This document shows positions 56,880-63,355 of a stretch of 63,355 bases of DNA, in pieces. Each line of letters begins with the position of its first letter. The first letter of the stretch is position 1. The translations under genes and the position numbers were made by a program. The stretch is from an uncultured Lachnospiraceae bacterium (GTDB taxonomy: Bacteria; Bacillota; Clostridia; Lachnospirales; Lachnospiraceae), in contig CAJURQ010000019.1 in NCBI GenBank assembly GCA_910588955.1, forward strand, positions 1 to 63,355, read 5' to 3'. The notes under the pieces are model-generated. The model ran no database searches. It was given only the letters and a program-made list of their open reading frames with translations, and was not told the origin of the DNA.

Positions 56880-59199
56880 CCTGATTCCCATTTCAGCCAA
56901 AATTCACCGCAGGCAGACACGCATGACAACGTGGTGTATTGTGATTTCTGTTTTTCTGATTTCCGCGATTTTCGGGATGGCGGATATGTTTTTGCAAAGC
57001 CAGAAAAATCTGGCGGTTATGACGGACGGCGCGTGGCATGTGATGTTTCGGGAGCTTGAGGAGGAGCAGACGGCGGTACTTGCCGTCAGACCGGAAGTAA
57101 AGTCGTTGACCCGTTATGCGGCAACGAACTATAAGCTGGATATGGGGTATGAAGTGGGCGGCGTACAGACGCTTTTATGCGGCTTTGACGAAACGTTTTT
57201 TGAGATTTATCCGCAGGCGCAACTGTTGGAAGGAGAGTTTCCCGCAGAAAACGGGACGGCGCTTGTGACAGAAAGCATGAAGGACAGGCTGGGGCTCTCG
57301 ACAGGGGACGAGGTGGAGGTGATAACGCCCGAAGGAACATTGATTTTTGGGGTCAGCGGTTTTGTGGAAGACACTTCCATGATGTTAAAAACGGACGCTT
57401 TCGGTGTTTTTATGAATACGGACACCTATCTGTCCTGTTTTCGTGATGCAACGCTTACGGCGGATTTTGCCTGTTATGTGGAGTTCGTGCCCCATTGCAG
57501 GATACAGGGGGCAGTCAAAGACATCTGTGAGCAGCTGGGGATTACAAAGGAGCAGGTCAGCGAAAATGCAAGATTGATGGGGTCTCTTGGGCAGAGCGGT
57601 GATCATTACATTATGATGCTTTATCTGGTCGCTTTCATTTTGGCGGCACTGGTGGCAGTTTCCGGCATGATGATGATTTTGGGCAGCATGAACAGCAATG
57701 TGGCACAGCGGACGGAATTTTTCGGGATGATGCGGTGCCTGGGCGCGACGGCAAAGCAGGTGCGGCGCTATGTGCGGATGGAAGCGCTGTTCTGGTGCCT
57801 GAAGGCGATTCCGCCGGGGCTTCTTTTCAGTGTGGTGACGGTGTGGGGGCTGTGCCGGATGTTAAAAGTAATCACATCGACCTGGTTTTCGGAAATGCCG
57901 GGATTTGGAATCAGTCTGCCGGGCGTGTTTTTCGGCATTCTAATCGGCATTCTGACAGTGCTTGCGGCGAGTCGGACGCCGGCACGCAAGGCATCGGAGG
58001 TCTCGCCGCTGACGGCGGTTTCGGGCAACGCCGGTACGGTATTTGCGGCAAAGAAAGCCGCCCACACAGGATGGATGCATGTGGAGACGGCGCTGGGGCT
58101 GCATCACGCGGCGGGCAGCAGGAAAAATTTGATTTTGCTGACGTCCTCCTTTGCTTTCAGTATCATCCTGTTTCTGGGATTTGGCATAGGGATTACTTTT
58201 ATGAAACACGCGATTGTGACGCTGCGTCCTTATACGCCGGATATTTCCGTTGTCAGTCAGGACGATTCCTGTTCCCTGCCGGATTCGCTGTATGCGGCGT
58301 TGAAAGAAAATACAGATATCAAGCGTATTTTCGGGCGGAGTTTTGTCTATGACCTGCCGGCGCACATACAGGGCGAGGATAAGACGGTAATGCTTCTCTC
58401 CTACGAGACATATCAATTCGGCTGGGCGGAGGGAGATTTACAGCAGGGTGAGATGGAAACTGCCAGAGACGGAGAGGGCGTCCTTCTTGTGGAAAAACCG
58501 GGAATTGCGGCAGCGGTCGGAAGTGAGATAGAGCTGGAGACAAAAACGGGAAGACAGAAGGTAAAGGTGGCAGGGATTCTCGGTTATGCGCCTTTTGACG
58601 GCGGGGAGAATGTGGGCACACTGATTTGCTCCGAAGACTTGTTCCGGCGGCTGACGGGCGAAACGGGATACACGATTCTGGATATCCAGTTACATGATAA
58701 ATCGGATGCCGTGGCGGAAGAGATACGCAGCATAGCGGGAGAGACATACCGTTTCTCAGACAGCCGGAAAAACAACAGGGAGACACGGGCAGTCTATTTC
58801 TCCTTCGCGTTGTTTGTCTATGGATTTCTTGCCGTGGTTGCGCTGATTGCCGTCTTCAACATCATCAACAGCATGGCAATGAGCGTGTCCGCACGAATGC
58901 GGCAGTACGGCGCTATGCGGGCAGTCGGCATCAGTGTCAGGCAGCTGCAGTCTATGGTTGCGGCGGAGACGCTTGTCTATCTGGCGGGCGGGCTGGCGGA
59001 AGGGCTCGTATTAGGGCTGCCGCTCCACTATTTTCTGTTCCGGCAGGCGATTACAGAAAGGTGGGGCGACGCGTGGAGTCTGCCCGTTGGGGAAATTCTC
59101 ATGATCGCGGCGGTGATGATCGTTTCGGCTGCGGCAGCCATGACCGGACCGGTACGGCGGATTCGGAATATGGCTGTGGTGGAAACGATTAGCCGATAG
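56863..59199 (+). CDS. FtsX-type ABC permease
   Basis: A 778-residue permease with an N-terminal helix (about 24-43), an external domain, a three-helix FtsX bundle (about 250-380) and a second external domain followed by a C-terminal helix bundle (about 640-770). The coupling motifs F-G-M-M-R-C-L-G-A-T and Y-G-A-M-R-A-V-G-I-S occur once in each half. With the ATPase and the two-component genes upstream it forms a self-contained unit that probably exports or removes antimicrobial peptides. Substrate unknown. It is not closely similar to the permease at 300. Confidence 0.9.
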   Translation: MKNYLNLIPISAKIHRRQTRMTTWCIVISVFLISAIFGMADMFLQSQKNLAVMTDGAWHVMFRELEEEQTAVLAVRPEVKSLTRYAATNYKLDMGYEVGGVQTLLCGFDETFFEIYPQAQLLEGEFPAENGTALVTESMKDRLGLSTGDEVEVITPEGTLIFGVSGFVEDTSMMLKTDAFGVFMNTDTYLSCFRDATLTADFACYVEFVPHCRIQGAVKDICEQLGITKEQVSENARLMGSLGQSGDHYIMMLYLVAFILAALVAVSGMMMILGSMNSNVAQRTEFFGMMRCLGATAKQVRRYVRMEALFWCLKAIPPGLLFSVVTVWGLCRMLKVITSTWFSEMPGFGISLPGVFFGILIGILTVLAASRTPARKASEVSPLTAVSGNAGTVFAAKKAAHTGWMHVETALGLHHAAGSRKNLILLTSSFAFSIILFLGFGIGITFMKHAIVTLRPYTPDISVVSQDDSCSLPDSLYAALKENTDIKRIFGRSFVYDLPAHIQGEDKTVMLLSYETYQFGWAEGDLQQGEMETARDGEGVLLVEKPGIAAAVGSEIELETKTGRQKVKVAGILGYAPFDGGENVGTLICSEDLFRRLTGETGYTILDIQLHDKSDAVAEEIRSIAGETYRFSDSRKNNRETRAVYFSFALFVYGFLAVVALIAVFNIINSMAMSVSARMRQYGAMRAVGISVRQLQSMVAAETLVYLAGGLAEGLVLGLPLHYFLFRQAITERWGDAWSLPVGEILMIAAVMIVSAAAAMTGPVRRIRNMAVVETISR

Positions 59200-59267
59200 C
59201 GCACATCTTGGGGAAATTGTCGATAGGTCTTGTAAATTAATAAAATACCGTATACAATCATAGGTAA

Positions 59268-59540
59268 ATGAGGGCGGTAAAGGAAGGACAGGACATCACG
59301 GAACAGACGGTGGGTACCTTTGGTCTGGTTGTGGAGAATATCGAACAGTCCAGAAAAGATGTGGAGGAAATATCCCGGATGGTTGCGAAGAACGTATCCA
59401 TCGTGGATCTTGCGGTTAAGCAGCTGACACAGATTTCCAGTGTGGTGACGGAAAATGTGGATATTTCCCAGAATACGAAAGAGGTGTCTTCCAACATGGC
59501 GGATATTACGAACAATCTGCTGGAAATGATTGAGGCATAA
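59268..59540 (+). pseudogene. Methyl-accepting chemotaxis protein fragment
   Basis: A 90-residue frame that reads as the last part of an MCP signalling domain (heptad-rich, N-I-E-Q-S-R-K-D-V-E-E-I-S and I-S-S-V-V-T-E-N-V-D-I-S-Q-N-T-K-E-V-S). The sensor, HAMP and conserved hairpin tip are missing. There is no ribosome site and the frame starts abruptly. It is most probably a leftover from a deletion, lying 6 nt ahead of a broken permease gene. Confidence 0.75.
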
Positions 59541-59546
59541 GAAGTT

Positions 59547-60331
59547 ATGAACTGGTTATGGATGATTGTGGTGACTTTTTTTGCGGGAATGGGAGCAGGA
59601 CTGGGGACAGGATTTGCCGGGATGAGCGCGGCGGCTGTCATCAGTCCCATGCTGATTACGTTCCTGCACATGGACGCCTATATGGCGGTGGGATTGCGTT
59701 GTCTTCCGACGTGCTTGCCAGCGCGGTGTCCGCCTACACTTACGGGAAGAATAAAAATCTGGATATCAGAAACGGTCTGATTATGATGGGGAGTGTGCTG
59801 ACGTTTACGGTGGTGGGCAGTTATGTGGCGAGTCTAGTTCCGCCGGCGACGATGGGCGGCTTCTCCGTGTTTATGACCTTTTTACTCGGCATTAAGTTTA
59901 TCGTGAAGCCCGTTATGACTACGAAGGAAGCGATGGGGGAAGTCGCGGCAAAGAAGCGGGCAGTGCAGTCCCTCATAGCGGGCGTGATGATCGGGTTTAT
60001 CTGCGGCTTTATCGGCGCGGGTGGCGGCATGATGATGCTTTTGATTCTGACTTCGGTTCTTCACTATGAATTAAAGACCGCCGTAGGCACCAGCGTGTTT
60101 ATCATGGCGTTTACCGCCTTTACGGGTGCGGCGTCACACTTTGCCATAGGAGGGATGCCAGAGCTGCCGGTGTGGATACTGTGCGTGGTCTTTACCTTTA
60201 TCTGGGCGAGGATCGCGGCGGTGTTTGCCAACAAGGCGGAACCAAAGACACTGAATCGGGCGACGGGCATTGTGCTGGTTGTGCTGGGGGTCGTGGTGAT
60301 GGGATTTCAGTTTTTGACGAGGGCGGCGTAG
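59547..60331 (+). pseudogene. TauE/SafE family permease, frameshifted
   Basis: The first 50 codons (M-N-W-L-W-M-I-V-V-T-F-F-A-G-M-G-A-G-L-G-T-G-F-A-G-M-S-A-A) and the remaining part (starting I-A-L-S-S-D-V-L-A-S-A-V-S-A-Y) lie in different frames. They join at a G run near 59688-59692, where one G is missing. Repaired, it gives about 261 residues with eight helices and the family's G-A-G-G-G repeat. TauE/SafE carriers export sulfite, sulfonates or other organic anions. A sequencing error cannot be excluded. Confidence 0.85.
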
Positions 60332-60366
60332 TCTGGGGCTGCGCCGTTTTATGACTGCTTTTATAT

Positions 60367-60408
60367 AGCGTCTGCCGTTGCCGGGCAGACCCGGATATGG
60401 CAGACGCT
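60367..60408. terminator. Bidirectional terminator-like hairpin
   Basis: AGCGTCTGCC (60367-60376) pairs with GGCAGACGCT (60399-60408), and CCGGG with CCCGG (60381-60385 and 60390-60394) inside. It lies between the converging permease and toxin-like genes. Confidence 0.8.
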
Positions 60409-60429
60409 GAAAAGGGGATCGCGGTTATA

Positions 60430-62093
60430 TTAGCTGATTTTCCCGGATGTCTGAATGACTTTCACTTCCAACAGTTCGTCCGTGGTGCCGCGGGCGGCGT
60501 CTTTCACTCTGTAAATTTGTAAAACTGCCAGCCGTTCCTTCTCTTCGGTATATTTATCCACGGAAACAAAAACTTCGGAGAGTTCCCCGCTGCCGACAGC
60601 CCGGTCAACTCTGATCCAAGAAGGATTGTTTGCTAACCGGATTTGAAAACTTCCCTGTACGGCGATTTGCAGCTTCTGGGTACCGCCTGCATTGTCAAAC
60701 ATCAGGTTCTTTTTGTCTACGCCAAGGAGAGGCGGCATATGGAAGGTAATGGTATAGGAAGCGCTGTTTGACTGCCCGTTTGTACACTTTCCGGGGATGT
60801 CCTTGCAGGGTTGCGAGCCGCTGTAGCGCGAGATCGTGTTCATAATGCCGATGCCGGTATCTGACTGAAAGCTCTTATAAACGTCTCTTTTTCTCGTGTC
60901 AAATTTCCATACCCATGCGTTAACCGGCGAAAATACAGAGCAGGAGAGTGTAGCAGGGTCGTGCAGACACTGCCATTTCCCAGCTGCCATATTTTTTTCT
61001 GCATGCTTAAACTGATATTTCCATTCTGCGGAATGGCTGTTCTGGCTCAGGGAGGCGCCTTTACAGGTGCAGCCCTGCACTTCAAAGGAATAGGAAGAAT
61101 CAAAGCCTGCGCCGACAGAGAAGGATGCGCTGCCTTTGGATGCGCGCCAGTCGATTCAAATCCTATGTTGCCGCCGAGCTGTAACGACTCGGAAATGGTG
61201 TATTTTGTAGTTCCGTTAATTGCCTGGGGCTCCGCATAAACCAACTGGGCATCCACGGAGCTTTCGCCGAGAGGAAGAGGGATATAGTTCTTCATCGTAT
61301 AGTAATCCACATAATTCAGACAGACTTCTCCCTGTCCCACATACCAGGAATCGCCGTCAATAGACACCCTCGTGCCCGCCCAATATTTTTGGTAGTTTAT
61401 GGCGCCGTTCAGAATCCCTGCCTGCTGTATAAAGAACCAGTCTTCACCGCCGGATACCGATGTGCCTTTATATTTGTGGCAGGATACCATATAGTAGCTG
61501 ACAGAACAGAGCTTGCCCATCAGGGAGAAAGACTTAGTTACCACATGATGGCGTGCAAGAGTGGCGAGATTGATGTCAGAACCGGACAGATCCAACGCGT
61601 CGGAAGCTCTCAGCCGTAAACTTTCTAAGACGGGCGTCTCCAATTCCTGCTTGTCTTCCATAAAGTCGGACATGTTCCGGGAGAGCAGCTCAGGGTCTTT
61701 CTCATGCGCTTCCAAAACATAGCAGATTCTGTCCCCGGTCATTTTCAGACCAAACAGGCTGTAGCCGGTCACTTTGTTATCCGCCTTGAAGTATTCGCGC
61801 CCTTCCAGTCTCGCATAAACGGAATTGATTTCATTGTTGGTCGGTTTATAAAGGATGATATGCTGATTTGCGCGGTAAATCTGTTCAAGGGTCTCAAGAA
61901 CCGCCTCATCCAGAATATTGATGTTGTTACACAGAATAATGATAGGGGCGGCAGATGCGTCCGTAAGATCCGCATCGAAATCAATGATCTGAATTTGGGC
62001 TTCCAGGGTCTCGGCAAGGTCAGCCATCGTTTCTTCCAGCGCGATATTTTCTAACATAGGTTCGTTACTGATAAAAATTCTTTTTTCCGACAT
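60430..62093 (-). pseudogene. Candidate beta-barrel toxin-like protein with BACON-like domain, frameshifted
   Basis: Two overlapping minus-strand frames are one gene. The first (from 62093, AGGAGG upstream) reads to about residue 316, then a GCGCGC run near 61142-61147 shifts it; removing two bases lets it continue to 60430, giving about 553 residues. The middle part (K-Y-T-I-S-E-S-L-Q-L-G-G-N-I-G-F then A-S-F-S-V-G-A-G-F-D, with alternating polar and apolar residues) resembles the stem of leukocidin or aerolysin-like pore formers. The C-terminus (about 455-553, P-S-W-I-R-V-D and V-S-V-D) resembles a BACON domain. No signal peptide. Identification is tentative. Confidence 0.55.
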
Positions 62094-62176
62094 GCGTCCT
62101 CCTTTTCCGGCTGATAGAGCCGGCAGCATAAATAGGTTGTTGACAGAATCCATTTTACAGCGACCGCTTTATGAGC

Positions 62177-62235
62177 ATTATAGCATGGGGAAATAGCAAT
62201 TAAGCCTGACAGCTTAATTGTATTGAAATAGCAAT
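62177..62235 (-). promoter_or_regulatory. Control region of the toxin-like gene
   Basis: On the minus strand a TATAAT (62182-62177) is preceded by the perfect 9-bp dyad CAATTAAGC (62197-62205) with GCTTAATTG (62212-62220). GAAATAGCAAT occurs twice in the same orientation (62190-62200 and 62225-62235), 35 bp apart and flanking the dyad. The adjacent AraC-type regulator is the obvious candidate to bind here. Confidence 0.6.
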
Positions 62236-62246
62236 GTCAAGCAGTA

Positions 62247-63197
62247 TTATTGACAGGAGTCAGGGGCAGTAAAGTTTTGGAATAAAAAAGCAGACCCCTC
62301 AAAAGAGTGGCGCTTCTGTATGTTGGAGACAGGGAGCGCCTGTTCTTTTATGCTCCGCATGGTACAGTTCTGCTTTCTTTTCCGATATTCCTTCGCGCTG
62401 CATCCGAAGTTTTTTTCAAACATCCGGTTCAGATAGCGGCTGCTGGAAAAGCCGGATTCCATACAGATGTCGAGAAGGCTTAAGTCCGTCTGTGACAGAA
62501 GCCGGAGCGCATGGTCAAACCGTGTGTTGTTCAGATATTCCTGAAACGAGATGCCGAGCATTTTGCGGATGAAATGTGAGGCGTGGCAGACAGTGATGTG
62601 CTCCCGCTCTGCGATTTCTTCCAGTGAAATCTGTTCCTGATGGTGCTCGGCTATATATTCCGCAATGCGGTTGATGCGCAGGGAATCGTTCTGGGCGATA
62701 TGGTATTCCCGCTCGCCGGTTACCGTGTAGGGGCAGTTTTTCAAAAGCTGGTACAGGGCGTGCAAGAGCAGGGAAGAGCATTCCAGTTCCCGGAATTTTT
62801 CCGACCCGAAATACAGAGCGGCGCAGGACAGTAACTGCCCGGATAAATGGGCATGAAGATGACCGCTGTGAATGACATTGCTTTCAAACCGCAGATAGGT
62901 GAGCTGCGGATTCAGACGGCGGTAAAAATCTGTGGGAATCTGGAAAGCAAGAATCAGGTTCTTTTCCCCTGTGTTAAAAAAGGAATGCACCTGATAGCGG
63001 TTGATGAGATAGATATCCTCCTCCTTCAGCTCATATGTTTCCTGTTCCAGAAACAGGGTCATGCCACCTTCCAAAAGCAGACCGATTTCCAGATCGTCGT
63101 GACCGTGGGGACTCCGTTCGGTCATTTCCACCAGAAAAATTTCCAGATTGTTCATGGTTGTATGTCTTACGATTTCCAGTTCCTTTTGTGTGCCCAT
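62247..63197 (-). CDS. AraC-family transcriptional regulator
   Basis: A 316-residue regulator with an N-terminal cupin-like domain (about 30-130, H-G-H-D-D-L-E-I-G-L-L-L-E-G-G then N-R-Y-Q-V-H) and a C-terminal AraC double helix-turn-helix (about 180-285, I-S-L-E-E-I-A-E and S-S-S-R-Y-L-N-R-M-F-E-K-N-F-G-C-S-A-K-E-Y-R). TGGAGA lies 7 nt before the ATG at 63197. It is directly upstream of, and co-directional with, the toxin-like gene; sugar- or metabolite-dependent control is inferred. Confidence 0.9.
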   Translation of the reverse strand: MGTQKELEIVRHTTMNNLEIFLVEMTERSPHGHDDLEIGLLLEGGMTLFLEQETYELKEEDIYLINRYQVHSFFNTGEKNLILAFQIPTDFYRRLNPQLTYLRFESNVIHSGHLHAHLSGQLLSCAALYFGSEKFRELECSSLLLHALYQLLKNCPYTVTGEREYHIAQNDSLRINRIAEYIAEHHQEQISLEEIAEREHITVCHASHFIRKMLGISFQEYLNNTRFDHALRLLSQTDLSLLDICMESGFSSSRYLNRMFEKNFGCSAKEYRKRKQNCTMRSIKEQALPVSNIQKRHSFEGSAFLFQNFTAPDSCQ

Positions 63198-63304
63198 ACA
63201 AATCTCCATTTCTGGGCATTTACACAGTCAGACTGCGTAATGGAGGAGCATTTCCCGACATCGGCTGTCTGTGTATGCCTCCTTTCCAGTATATTTGTTA
63301 AATA

Positions 63305-63321
63305 GGCGTTTGCGAAACGCC
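63305..63321. repeat. Short hairpin at the right edge
   Basis: GGCGTTT and AAACGCC are separated by GCG. AACCCG and CGGGATT form a second, imperfect stem just after it (to about 63343). The rest of the last 150 nt shows no complete gene. Confidence 0.5.
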
Positions 63322-63355
63322 AGAACCCGCATGAATACGGGATTCTTTTTGTCAC

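Noticed and set aside
1..63355. CRISPR array or Cas genes
   Set aside because: No set of evenly spaced identical repeats of 25-40 nt and no Cas-like protein was seen; the only regular repeats are the 10-bp MraZ boxes and 30-nt coding repeats.

Overview
The window is a chromosomal segment of an endospore-forming, Gram-positive anaerobe of the Clostridia, most likely a Lachnospiraceae member. The evidence is the gene order mraZ-rsmH-ftsL-ftsI-spoVD-mraY-murD-SEDS-murA-divIB-ftsZ-spoIIGA-sigE, a separate sigG, a YmxH-type sporulation protein, DUF5688, an NADP-type GdhA and AgrA/AgrC-like two-component pairs. Genus assignment is inference only.

Layout. Positions 1-6650 hold a truncated ABC ATPase with its FtsX-type permease, a serine-hydrolase (beta-lactamase fold) gene, an AAA/DUF4143 ATPase and a broken GHKL kinase remnant. 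ychF (6905-8002) is followed by an integrated element of about 7.9 kb (about 8078-15966). It encodes a tyrosine integrase, two XRE regulators, an excisionase-like protein, a rolling-circle Rep with an HUH motif, and a minus-strand cargo operon headed by an Nmad3-like (nucleotide-modification-associated) protein. lgt follows, then the dcw and sporulation cluster (17080-32441), with a four-box MraZ operator in front of mraZ and nested palindromes in three of its gaps. murG is absent from its usual place.

After sigE comes a REC-HD-GYP-GGDEF protein, then an AT-rich run of small immunity-like genes, then sigG in reverse orientation with its own sigma-G-like promoter. Positions 38070-44171 are mostly housekeeping: a zinc-ribbon/SH3 membrane protein, ymxH, nrdR (Fur-family-like boxes on a consensus promoter), yqeG, aroE-aroK-aroQ, efp and DUF5688. 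tRNA-Arg(CCG), an SH3b protein, gdhA and tRNA-Val(GAC) follow. An AT-rich RloB/RloA (AbiL-type) defence pair lies at 48675-50872.

The right end (51187-63355) is regulatory and transport: a LytTR regulator with a GHKL kinase, an OmpR-type regulator with its kinase driving an ABC exporter, an MCP fragment, a frameshifted TauE/SafE permease, and a frameshifted gene for a candidate beta-barrel toxin-like protein with a BACON-like C-terminus, next to an AraC regulator. Several genes are broken (ABC ATPase, GHKL, MCP, TauE, toxin-like), so the accessory parts look like an actively remodelled genome.

The most promising unexplained items are the Nmad3 operon on a relaxase-less Rep element, the toxin-like locus with its dyad and direct-repeat control region, the immunity-like cluster wedged between sigE and sigG, and the recurring nested palindromes of the cell-division cluster.
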